Positions 27,801 through 36,000 of a DNA stretch of 64,000 bases are shown here, piece after piece. Source of the DNA: Agrobacterium vitis (lineage in GTDB: Bacteria; Pseudomonadota; Alphaproteobacteria; Rhizobiales; Rhizobiaceae). The stretch spans positions 558,001 to 622,000 of the forward strand of contig NZ_CP118261.1 in assembly GCF_013337045.2 (NCBI RefSeq), given 5' to 3'. Made by a program: the position numbers and the translations under genes. How positions within the stretch are numbered: the stretch's first letter is position 1; each line of letters starts with the position of its first letter. The notes under the pieces are model-generated. The model had not been told where the DNA came from, made no database searches, and worked only from the letters and a program-made list of their open reading frames with translations.

Positions 27801-29334
27801 GGATGCCTTTGTCTGGCTTGATCGCTTGCCACTCACCGTCAATGGAAAGATCGACACCAAAGCACTTCCGCTTCCGGATCTGGCGCAACAGGCTGGCCGT
27901 CCGCCGGAAGGAGAGACGGAAAAAGCAATTGCTGCGATTTTTGCGCAAATCCTCGGGTGCGCGCCTGTTTCTGCCACGGATGATTTCTTCGCAATCGGCG
28001 GTCACTCGCTGCTGGCCACGCGGCTATCGGCGCTTGCCAAATCGGCCTTCGGCCTCGACATCGCCATTATCGATCTCTTCGAGGCCCCGACGGTCGAAGC
28101 ACTGGCGGCAAGAGTGAGCAACCGAAACCAGAGCCTCATGACGGAAGAGGAGATGTGCCGGGCCGATACCGAGCTTGATGCGGCCCTCCGCATTCCGGCG
28201 CGGATTGTGTCTACTCATCCTTTGAGCCATGTGTTTCTCACCGGAGCGACAGGCTTTCTGGGCGCGTATCTGCTCAGCGAATTGCTCAAGGACACGTCTC
28301 GCACAGTCTCGTGCCTCGTCCGGGGCGTGACTGGGGCGGATCGCCTGCGCCAATCGCTTCAATCCTACGGTCTGTGGCGGGATGAATTTGCGGAACGTAT
28401 CAGAGCTCTGCCGGGCGATCTCTCACAACAGAGGTTCGGGCTTTCTGATGCTACGTACACTGCACTTGTCGAAAGCGTAGACGCCATCATCCACAATGGT
28501 GCGGAGGTTCATCACCTGCATCCTTATGAACGCCTCCGCGCTCCCAATGTTGGCGGCACGGTCGAGGCGATCCGGCTGGCGGCGGCAGGCCGGGGACGGC
28601 CCCTGCATCTTATCTCCTCGCTCAGCGCCCTGACACGGCGAGGCGCTGGCGAGGCCATTGCCGAAAGTGCTACGATCCGGGACTTTCCCTTGCCTTCTGG
28701 CGGATACAACCAGACCAAATGGGTTGCGGAGCATCTTGTGGAGGCCGCCAAAGAGCGCGGTCTTCCGGTGACGATCTACCGCCCCGGCGCGATTTCGGGC
28801 GACAGCCGCACCGGCACCTTTAACAAAGCCGACATCCTGTGCAGGCTCATGCAGGGCTATCTGCGCTCAGGCCTTGCGCCGGAGGGTGACACCCCGCTGG
28901 AAATGCTTCCGGTCGATACCGTTGCGCACGCGATCATCGCCCTTGCGGACAGGCCGTCATCGCTCAGTCAAACCTTCCATCTGGTCCATTCCTCTCCGGT
29001 CTCGTCTGCGCTGCTGTTTGAGGCGGCAGCCGCCGAAGGGCTCCATCTGCGACGCATTCCCCGGCTGGAATGGCGTGCCGAACTTGATCGCATTGCGCGG
29101 GAAGAGACCGATCATCCGCTTTACCCGCTGATGGGCCTTTTCGAACAACGACCTGCCAGTTCATCGCAGGGCGCAATCCGCACCGTTGAGCGCAGTGAAA
29201 CACATCGCGCGCTGGCGGCTGTATCGATTGTCGAGCCCGCGCTCGATCTTCGCCTTTTTCGCTCCTATCTGCGCGCTTTCATTGTCAATGGCGCGCTCAA
29301 CCCTTCCAAAGAAAATGAGCAGAGATATGCTTGA
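24814..29334 (+). CDS. NRPS module with terminal thioester reductase (docking-C-A-T-Red), NRPS2
   Basis: 1506 residues from the ATG at 24814, with GGAGG seven bases upstream; earlier ATGs fit that site less well. An N-terminal TubC-type docking domain (VEALLSRLSEKGIRITCVDG, residues 5-55) precedes condensation (HHIAGDGWS), adenylation (IIYTSGSTGRPKG, NAYGPTETTVN), carrier (DDFFAIGGHSL) and a reductase with the nucleotide loop FLTGATGFLGAYLL and catalytic Y-x3-K (YNQTKW). Such reductases release the chain as an aldehyde. By-eye adenylation residues D-A-P-S-V-T-A-V-N resemble aromatic (Tyr/Phe) codes, fitting tyrosine or DOPA as last residue. Although first in the operon, it should act last. 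The methyltransferase and aminotransferase immediately downstream would modify the aldehyde end. Confidence 0.95.
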   Translation: MTAPETVEALLSRLSEKGIRITCVDGRLRLSGSESVLTQDITDAIRARKAEIIANLSLDAASQDATHNETIPARHADAPPLSFAQQRLWFVEQMMPDAGLHHISLAVEALGSIDLSALQAALQAVAERHAILRTRINMRDGMPSQRIIADSDIPLQLIDRQDDMPDEAEIDRIRQEEARRPFDLACEPPLRLTAIRLGSERTLLLLTLHHIAGDGWSMDVLLGDLSVIYQAKVSGVDLDLPALPIQYGDFAAWQSDHLAGPALERSLAFWTDHLEAPLPATQLPGDFTRPPVQANAGALHSIAFDAGTTARLKALAKAEGATLFATLFTAFNTLVYRYTGQRDLVIGTPVANRRQRETEGLIGLFVNPLPVRSRLTPAASFRETLRQSQATLWSVLDHQDLPFEQLVEALKPERDPSVHPLFQLKFQLDTEPQQRVGLSGLTLTRLPRRDGVAKLDLSLNLIDAGSTIHGTFEYDTALSRPETIASLAAHFGVLIEAIAIEPDTALAVLPLLEAEERQRQIVSWNATATPFDEKAFFHTVFEAHAARTPDAIALVHIIDGERHTLTYDDLNRRANQIAHHLRGLGAGPETIVAIALERGFDMIAAWFGVLKSGAAYLPLDPAYPPERLAMMLSDSQARLVLTESRRTLPETVTRIDLDTDWPRDAATDNPDLVNRPDHLAYIIYTSGSTGRPKGVLVEHRGLVNLTQHKIRIGGVKPGDCVLQFFSFSFDASIPELVMALGAGASLLLLPASELLPGPALAEHLKTQAVTHVTMTPSALIALPAGDYPALRMVLTGGEAPTPELIERWGTGRLFINAYGPTETTVNASMVPCGNGHPIEATLLPAANKQLYVLDANLEPVPVGQPGELHIGGLGIARGYHGRPALTAERFVPDPFSPTGGVLYRTGDRACQLVDGRIRVLGRLDDQVKIRGYRIEPGEIEAMVLAHPTIVAAAVAIHEIDGEKRVIAYGVAKDATPISAVDMKAFLAARLPRYLVPDAFVWLDRLPLTVNGKIDTKALPLPDLAQQAGRPPEGETEKAIAAIFAQILGCAPVSATDDFFAIGGHSLLATRLSALAKSAFGLDIAIIDLFEAPTVEALAARVSNRNQSLMTEEEMCRADTELDAALRIPARIVSTHPLSHVFLTGATGFLGAYLLSELLKDTSRTVSCLVRGVTGADRLRQSLQSYGLWRDEFAERIRALPGDLSQQRFGLSDATYTALVESVDAIIHNGAEVHHLHPYERLRAPNVGGTVEAIRLAAAGRGRPLHLISSLSALTRRGAGEAIAESATIRDFPLPSGGYNQTKWVAEHLVEAAKERGLPVTIYRPGAISGDSRTGTFNKADILCRLMQGYLRSGLAPEGDTPLEMLPVDTVAHAIIALADRPSSLSQTFHLVHSSPVSSALLFEAAAAEGLHLRRIPRLEWRAELDRIAREETDHPLYPLMGLFEQRPASSSQGAIRTVERSETHRALAAVSIVEPALDLRLFRSYLRAFIVNGALNPSKENEQRYA

Positions 29335-30205
29335 ACAAGCAAGCAAATACGATCACTGGGCGTGGCTTTACAACCGCACACTTGGCCCCCGCTACGGCGC
29401 ATACAAGATCGGTCCGATTGAGCGTGTGGTGCTGCCCCATGTGCCAACTGGTGGTGCTATTCTGGATCTGTGCTGCGGCACCGGCCAGCTCGCGGCGGCT
29501 CTCGCTGAGCGCGGTTTTAACGTGACTGGCCTCGACGGCTCCGCCGACATGCTCCGCCATGCCCGCGAAAACGCCCCGTCGGTGACCTTCACGGAGGGCG
29601 ATGCCTGCAATTTCACCTTTGACACCCCCTTTGACGCCGTGCTCTGCACCAGCGCCTCGCTCAATCACATGCAAAGCGTCGATGATCTGGCCGCCGTGTT
29701 TTCGAGCGTCAGCCGCGCATTGACGCCGGGCGGCATCTTCGTCTTCGACGTCAACCATCCGGCCCAGATGTCGCGCTACTGGCGCGGCCATCCAACGGAG
29801 GGCGAGATCAACACCGACTTCGCGTGGTTGATTACCCCGCAATATGACCCGGCAGCAAACCGGGGTGCCTTCACCGTGGAGATTTACCGCCGTCCCGATG
29901 CGCATCCCGTTTCCGTGCTGGATCGGCTGTTCGTCCGATTGGCGCGGTTCAGGCGTATCCGCCTAGCGCTCCTCTCCCGCTTCAGCCGCTTGCGGACCCG
30001 GTGGGAGCATCATTCGGTCGTCAACCGAATCTGGGGTCACGATCTCAACGCCATGTCACGCGCCCTGCATGAAAGCGGCTTTTCCACCGAACTGCGCAGC
30101 ACGCAAGGCGGGCCGGTCGATGACAGCCATGCCGCCTATTTCTTCTGCCGGAAAGCGCCCTCGGCCGAAATGCAGGCTGAGACTGCAAAGGAGACCGCCC
30201 TATGA
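29315..30205 (+). CDS. Class I SAM-dependent methyltransferase
   Basis: 296 residues from ATG 29315 (ATG 29327 is an equal alternative); both overlap the end of the reductase NRPS gene, indicating translational coupling. Motif I for S-adenosylmethionine reads ILDLCCGTGQLAAALAERG, with the acidic GLDGSADML after it and EGDACNF further on. The rest is helical with a basic patch (VRLARFRRIRLALLSRFSRL). In the anachelin/fabrubactin scheme a nitrogen of the terminal diamine carries two methyl groups, so N,N-dimethylation is the proposed job; this is inference from context. It overlaps the aminotransferase gene by four bases (ATGA). Confidence 0.88.
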   Translation: MSRDMLEQASKYDHWAWLYNRTLGPRYGAYKIGPIERVVLPHVPTGGAILDLCCGTGQLAAALAERGFNVTGLDGSADMLRHARENAPSVTFTEGDACNFTFDTPFDAVLCTSASLNHMQSVDDLAAVFSSVSRALTPGGIFVFDVNHPAQMSRYWRGHPTEGEINTDFAWLITPQYDPAANRGAFTVEIYRRPDAHPVSVLDRLFVRLARFRRIRLALLSRFSRLRTRWEHHSVVNRIWGHDLNAMSRALHESGFSTELRSTQGGPVDDSHAAYFFCRKAPSAEMQAETAKETAL

Positions 30206-31602
30206 ATGCGTTGACGAGCAACCCAACGCCCGCCCAAGCGGCAGCCGCCATCATAGCCGCGTTCAACAGGAAGACAGAAAAGTCCAAGGCCGCAAGTGCG
30301 CAAAATCGGCACGTCCTCGCTGATAAATCAGCAATCGGCGTTCCCTTCTCGCTGATGGCCAAGGAGGCGCTCTACCCGATTGTGGTAGACCGGGCGGAGG
30401 GAACAGTACTGCACGATATAGACGGCAATCGCTATATCGATGTGCTGATGGGGATGGGCATCAACCTCTTTGGCCACAATCCGCCCTTTATCCGCGACGC
30501 GATTGAGGCACAGCTTGCCAAGGGATTTGCGCTTGGGCCGCAATCTGATCTGGCAGGCGAGACTGCTGCACTCTTTTGCAAGCTGACGGGCAAGGAAAGA
30601 GTAACCTTTACCAATACCGGGACCGAAGCCGTGATGACCGCCCTGCGGCTGGCGCGGGCGGCCACCGGGCGGCGGAAGATTGCGATGTTCGAGGGGTCTT
30701 ATCACGGCCATTCGGATCAGGTTCTGAACCGCATTGCTGGTCCCGATGATGCCCGGACCGTGCCCGCCTTTCCCGGCATTTCGCCCGCGACGGCCGAGGA
30801 TGTCGTTTTGCTCCCCTATAACGATCCGCGTGCACTGGAAATTCTGGAGCGGGATGGCGAAACCTTTGCCGCCGTGCTGGTTGAGCCGGTGCAAAGCCGC
30901 AATATCGACGTCCAGCCCCGTGCCTTTCTGCACGCGCTGCGCGACGTGACGCAGCGAACAGGTGCTGTCCTCATCTTCGACGAAATGATCAGCGGTTTTC
31001 GCGTGGCACCCGGCGGCGCGCAGGACCATTTCGAAGTTGAGGCGGATCTGGCGACCTATGGCAAGATTGCCGGTGGCGGCTTGCCGCTGGCGCTGATTGC
31101 GGGCAGCAACCGTTTGATGAACCATATCGACGGCGGCCCCTGGTCTTTCGGGGATGAATCTGTTCCCCCAGCCCAGCCGACCTTTTTTGCCGGAACCTAT
31201 TGCCGTCATCCTCTGGCACTTGCGGCAGCGCGCGCAGCCGCGACGTACATGCTCCAGCAGGGCCGGTCTTTGCAGGATGGCCTCAACGCACGCACGCGCA
31301 GCCTTGTCGAGCGCCTCAATACATCGCTTGCGGCAGCGCGGCTTCCCGTTGTCTTCACGCAGTTCGGCTCCTTCTTCTCGATTGCGGTCAACCGCAGCCG
31401 CATTCCGCCGCTTGCACTGGGATTGCTGTCGCTCGAACTCCTCACCGCTGGCATTCACCTGCGCAGCGGCGACAAGGGCGGCTTCCTTTCCACCGCCCAT
31501 TCGGATGGCGACATCACAGCCATCCACGATGCCTTCCTGAACGGCCTGCAATCGCTTGCAGGTTTCGGCCTCATCCCCCTATCCGATGGAACAACACCAT
31601 GA
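30202..31602 (+). CDS. Class III PLP aminotransferase (glutamate-1-semialdehyde aminomutase-like)
   Basis: 466 residues. This is a fold-type I, class III enzyme of the GSA-aminomutase-like set found as domains or free enzymes in hybrid PKS/NRPS clusters. Visible motifs are [46 protein letters not shown] (Asp260 to the pyridine nitrogen) and YGKIAGGG with the PLP lysine at 288. The first 45 residues are an extra Ala-rich extension. It is coupled by ATGA overlaps to the methyltransferase before it and the MbtH gene after it. The likely reaction is transamination of the reductase-released amino aldehyde to a 1,2-diamine. A role on a beta-keto chain is the alternative. Confidence 0.92.
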   Translation: MNALTSNPTPAQAAAAIIAAFNRKTEKSKAASAQNRHVLADKSAIGVPFSLMAKEALYPIVVDRAEGTVLHDIDGNRYIDVLMGMGINLFGHNPPFIRDAIEAQLAKGFALGPQSDLAGETAALFCKLTGKERVTFTNTGTEAVMTALRLARAATGRRKIAMFEGSYHGHSDQVLNRIAGPDDARTVPAFPGISPATAEDVVLLPYNDPRALEILERDGETFAAVLVEPVQSRNIDVQPRAFLHALRDVTQRTGAVLIFDEMISGFRVAPGGAQDHFEVEADLATYGKIAGGGLPLALIAGSNRLMNHIDGGPWSFGDESVPPAQPTFFAGTYCRHPLALAAARAAATYMLQQGRSLQDGLNARTRSLVERLNTSLAAARLPVVFTQFGSFFSIAVNRSRIPPLALGLLSLELLTAGIHLRSGDKGGFLSTAHSDGDITAIHDAFLNGLQSLAGFGLIPLSDGTTP

Positions 31603-31826
31603 GCAACCAGGACCAAACCATTGATTTTCCACACCGCGTCGTCATCAGCGACGAGGAGCGATACTCGATCTGGCCGACCTACAAGACCATCCCCCTTGGC
31701 TGGCGCGATGGCGGCTTCGAGGGGTCGAAACAAGCCTGCCTAGACCACATTGCTGCGGTTTGGACCGATATGCGCCCGCTTTCACTTCGTCGCCAGATGG
31801 ACGGCGACATGTCCGTCAACCAATAA
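31599..31826 (+). CDS. mbtH: MbtH-like NRPS accessory protein
   Basis: 75 residues. MbtH proteins bind adenylation domains and are needed for folding or activity of many of them. The invariant tryptophans and core are present: [35 protein letters not shown]. The start ATG overlaps the aminotransferase stop (ATGA). It is the only MbtH in the window and may serve several of the five adenylation domains. Confidence 0.96.
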   Translation: MSNQDQTIDFPHRVVISDEERYSIWPTYKTIPLGWRDGGFEGSKQACLDHIAAVWTDMRPLSLRRQMDGDMSVNQ

Positions 31827-31838
31827 GGAGGTGCCGCC

Positions 31839-32417
31839 TTGAGCCAGTATCAACGCGCCCTCGACCCGGATGCCGCGCGCGAGGAGAGCCGTCCTGTCGA
31901 AAGCCCGGTTCGCGGCCAGATCACCCTGAAAGAGGTCAAGGCATCTGGTCCAATGGAGGCACCAGCCGATGATGGCTGGCTCGACCTTCCGCTTCCTGAC
32001 GGACTGCCCGCTGAAACCCCGCTCAGCGAGATCGAGAAACGCCGTATGCATGACGTGCTTTCCGGTCTGCTTGAGGCGATGAAGCTTGACCATCCGCAGA
32101 TCACCGCACAGTTGGACGCGCTGCTGACTGAGCTGGGCAAGGCGGCAGGCGAAAGGCCGGAAATCGAAACCACGGGGCTGCCGCTCACGCCCTTTCAGGC
32201 AACGGACTATGATCGCTATTTCCGCGTCAACCGTCAGTCTGCGGAAGAACCCGCCGTCGCCATGGTGCGGAGCCTCATTCAGACGGTGCGCGCCGTCACG
32301 CAGCTCTTTGCCCGCAGCCCGGACCTTCCCGTCGTCCACGTCCGCCACCAGATGGAAGGCTTTGAAAGCCACGCACATTTGCTCGCCCGGACCTTCGGTC
32401 TGGAGCCGCTTCGATGA
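31839..32417 (+). CDS. Uncharacterised protein coupled to the putative haem oxygenase-like protein
   Basis: 192 residues, starting at a TTG that is strongly supported by AAGGAGG seven bases upstream; no ATG fits. I do not recognise a family. The first 60 residues are charged and proline-rich, probably disordered. The rest is helical: EIEKRRMHDVLSGLLEAMKL, QLDALLTELGKAAGER, then LPLTPFQATDYDRYFRVNRQ and a C-terminal helix rich in histidines (VHVRHQMEGFESHAHLLARTF). Its stop overlaps the next ATG (ATGA). The two proteins together have the length (about 378 residues) of single-chain haem-dependent tyrosine hydroxylases, so this could be a partner subunit or the N-terminal portion of a split enzyme. 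That is a hypothesis. Confidence 0.6.
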   Translation: MSQYQRALDPDAAREESRPVESPVRGQITLKEVKASGPMEAPADDGWLDLPLPDGLPAETPLSEIEKRRMHDVLSGLLEAMKLDHPQITAQLDALLTELGKAAGERPEIETTGLPLTPFQATDYDRYFRVNRQSAEEPAVAMVRSLIQTVRAVTQLFARSPDLPVVHVRHQMEGFESHAHLLARTFGLEPLR

Positions 32418-32974
32418 TCGCTCTCAGCCCTCCCTCTCCCTATGCGATCTGGCGGGAGTTTCACTGGGCATTCTTTTTGAACGTTCAGGGGCTCATTGTT
32501 TCGCTGCGCCGGTTCCAGCTGCTGGTGGAGCGCGGTCAGCTCACGTCTGCCGAGCAGGAGCTTAATACCGCCTCGACGCTGCTTGTCTCCTCGGCTGCGT
32601 CCATGGAACTCGCCGCGAGTTTTCCGAAAGACGTCTATGAGGCGACGGTGCGCGCCTCCATGACCCAGCCGCATGTGGAATCGGACGATTTTAGCGGCCT
32701 GATGTCGTGGGATCATGCCGTCCTCATCAGCATCTGGCGGGATCTCCGCCCGATTTTTGAAACGCTGCCGAATGAGCTCGTCAGCGCCCATTCCAAGTTT
32801 ATTGCGGCCTATAAATATCTCGCCGAGAGCCATGCGGGCGTCTGCTCGCGCTTCGTGGATAGCGGAAGCCTGCGCTTCGAGGACCGCAATGCCGTCGATA
32901 CGCTGCGCCGCTTTGAGCGCGGCCGGCTCGGCCTCATCGACCCCAAGGGCAAAGGTTGCCCGTTTCATTCCTGA
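32414..32974 (+). CDS. Putative haem-dependent aromatic oxygenase-like protein (possible tyrosine hydroxylase)
   Basis: 186 residues, all helical, without signal peptide. The layout recalls the tryptophan dioxygenase superfamily: an aromatic first helix (YAIWREFHWAFFLNVQGLI), a middle helix bundle, then VRASMTQPHVESDDFSGLMSWDH. Near the C-terminus stands His126 and then SHAGVC, giving His140-x3-Cys144. SfmD, a haem-dependent tyrosine hydroxylase, binds haem through an HXnHXXXC motif. Making L-DOPA from tyrosine is exactly the step a Dmaq-type siderophore needs, and no other tyrosine hydroxylase gene is seen in the island. Family assignment is by motif and context only and could be wrong. It is coupled to the previous gene and lies 67 bp before PKS2. 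Confidence 0.5.
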   Translation: MIALSPPSPYAIWREFHWAFFLNVQGLIVSLRRFQLLVERGQLTSAEQELNTASTLLVSSAASMELAASFPKDVYEATVRASMTQPHVESDDFSGLMSWDHAVLISIWRDLRPIFETLPNELVSAHSKFIAAYKYLAESHAGVCSRFVDSGSLRFEDRNAVDTLRRFERGRLGLIDPKGKGCPFHS

Positions 32975-33041
32975 GCGACCCCAATTCTTGAGTGACCCCA
33001 ATTTTTGAGCGCCCCAAGAGAACAGATCAAGGAACCTTGTT

Positions 33042-36000
33042 ATGAATGACCTGTCCGCCGCCCCTCTCTCTGATGACAACAGGCATCATATTGCCGTGAT
33101 CGGCATGGCTGGCCGCTTTCCCGGAGCACCGGATGTCGAACGCTTCTGGCAAAACCTTGTAGATGGTGTGGAATCCATCGAGCGCCTCTCGCCGGAGGTT
33201 TTGAAGCAACGCGGCATCTCTGCGGAAATGGCGGCATTCCCGGATTTTGTCGCCGCCAGCACACCGCTGCCGGGTGCGGATCGCTTCGATGCGGGGTTTT
33301 TCGGCTATAGCCCTGCCGAGGCTGAAATTCTCGATCCGCAGCAGCGTGTCTTCCTCGAATGCGCCTGGCAGTCGTTGGAAGCCGCCGGTTATGTGGGTGA
33401 TCGTCACAAGGGACCGATTGGCGTTTTCGCTGCCGCTGGCATCAACACCTATGTCTTCAACCTGCATGACAATAGCCGCATCCGCGAGACCGTCAGCCCC
33501 TATGAGCTGTTCGTCGGCAATGACAAGGACTTTCTGGCCACCCGTACAGCCTTCAAGCTGAACCTGCGAGGCCCGGCCATCACCGTGCAAACCGCCTGCT
33601 CCTCCTCGCTCGTTGCCGTCCACATGGCCGCGCAAAGCCTGCTATCCGGCGATTGCGACATGGCGCTGGCGGGCGGCATTGCACTGTCGCAATCCTCCGG
33701 CTACCGCGCTCGCGAGGGCGGAATCCTGTCTCCTGATGGCCATTGCCGCGCTTTTGATGCGGCCTCAAGCGGCACGGTCCCCGGCAGCGGGGTGGGCATC
33801 GTGGTTCTGAAACGGCTGGAAGATGCGCTTGCCGATGGCGATACGATAGACGCCGTCATCCTTGGCTCTGCGATCAACAATGACGGTGCGTTGAAGGCAA
33901 GCTTCACCGCGCCACAGGTCGATAGTCAGGCGGCGGTGATCGCCGATGCGCAGGCCATGGCAGGCGTGCGCGCTGACACCATTGGCTATATCGAGGCCCA
34001 TGGAACGGGCACCAAACTCGGCGACCCGATAGAGGTTGCAGCACTGACCAAGGCGTTTCGTCGCGATACGCAGCGTCAGGGCTTCTGCGCGCTCGGCTCC
34101 GTCAAAACCAATATCGGCCATCTCGACACCGCCGCCGGTATTGCAGGCTTCATCAAGGCGGTGTTGGCCCTGAAAAACCGGCGGATTCCGGCAAGCCTCC
34201 ACTACGAGAATGCGAATCCGCAAATTGATTTCGCAGCCAGCCCCTTCTTCGTCAATCAACGTCTGCGCGATTGGGACAACCAGATCGGCACGCGCCGCGC
34301 AGGCGTAAGTTCCTTCGGCATTGGCGGGACCAATGCCCATGTTGTGCTGGAAGAGGCCCCACCCAGCCCGGCATCAAAGGCAGGCAGCGGCCCGGAACTG
34401 TTGCTTTTGTCGGCACGAACCGAGGAGCAGCTTGCAGCCAGCAGCGAGGCCCTCGCAGCACACCTTACCGCAGGCTCAGATCATACAGCCGCCCCGACGC
34501 TTGCGGATGTTGCCCACACTCTGCGTCATGGCCGTCGTGATTTTGCCAAGCGCCGCTTCGTCATCGCACGCGATGCCAAAGAGGCTGTCAACAACCTGCG
34601 CAACCTCTCTCAAATCGGCACCGCCGCAGGCGAGATAGCGCAAGCTGTTTTCCTGTTTCCCGGTCAGGGCAGCCCGTATACGGCGATGGGCAAGGCGCTT
34701 TACGCCGACCTGCCAGCCTTTCGTACCCCCTTTGACGCCTGCGCATCTGAATTGGATCGGCTGATGGGGATCAACTTCAAAGCCTGCCTGTTTTCCAATG
34801 CGGATGACCTTGCCAGCACGGCATTTGCCCAACCGGCGCTGTTTGCCGTTGAATATGCGCTTGCGCAAGCCTTGATGAGCAACGGCGTAAAACCCGTGGC
34901 CTTGCATGGCCACAGCATTGGCGAATATGTCGCCGCCTGCCTTGGAGGTGTCTTCGACCACGAAACAGCGCTTCAACTCGTTGTTGCACGCGGGCGGTTG
35001 ATGCAGGCGCAAGCACCCGGTGCCATGCTCGCGGTGATGCATGCGGATGAACCGATCTCGCCATGGCTTGACGGGGTCATTACGCTGGCCGCTGCCAATG
35101 CACCCGGTGTCAGCGTTGTCTCCGGCCCGGTGGAAGCAATCGCAAGCCTACAAGTGCGCCTGAAAGACAAGGGCATTGCCGCACGCCTGCTGAAAACCTC
35201 CCACGCCTTCCATTCGCCGATGATGACGAATGCTGCGGCACAGTTCCGCGATGTCGTTGCAGGCGTTCGCCTGTCGGCGCCGCAAATTCCTGTGATTTCC
35301 AATGTCACGGGAACATGGATGACGGCACAGGATGCCACCGACCCGGACTATTGGGCGCGTCACCTGTTGCAGCCCGTCCGCTTCGAGGACGGAACACGCA
35401 CGCTGCAATCCCTTGCAGCACCTGTTTTCATAGAAATCGGCCCCGGTCGCGCACTCGGCACGTTGAGCGCTGCGGCGGGCGTGGATGCAAGCCGGATTGT
35501 GGCGACGCTTGCAGAAGGCAAGGATGAATCAGGGCAGGTTTTGTCTGCTGTCGGTCAGTTCTGGCAATTGAACGGCGTTCTGGATTCAGCCGAAGTGGCT
35601 GGTCGGCGGCGCGTACGGCTTCCGACCTATCCGTTCCAAAGTGAGCGTTACTGGGTCGATGCGGATAGCGAGCCTGCCACGCCCAAGAGGACGGCCGCGA
35701 AGGTTGAAGGCCCCGGCCTCTACCGCACCAATTGGCGGCGTGCGCAATTGAGCCACAGCCCTAATCGATTGAAGGGCCGCGTGCTTGTTTTTGACGATGG
35801 TCAGCTTGGCTCCATCCTTGCCTCTGAGCTTGAGCGGAGCGGTGCTGAACCCTATCGCGCAATGATCGGCACCGGTTTCAGTGAACCAGACTTCCGCTGC
35901 TTCAGCCTCCGCCCCACGATGAGCGAAGACTACGCCAGCCTTTTTGATAGCCTTGATGAGCGGGGAGCAAGCCCGGACCATATCGTCTTCGGCTGGCCTC

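Noticed and set aside
30328..31551. 407-codon minus-strand frame opposite the aminotransferase
   Set aside because: The plus strand encodes a clear PLP enzyme with coupled neighbours; the opposite frame has no motif.
32400..32430. Sequencing frameshift joining the two small ORFs
   Set aside because: The junction is a clean ATGA stop-start overlap like four others in this operon, so two coupled genes are likelier than an error, although a split from one ancestral gene remains possible.
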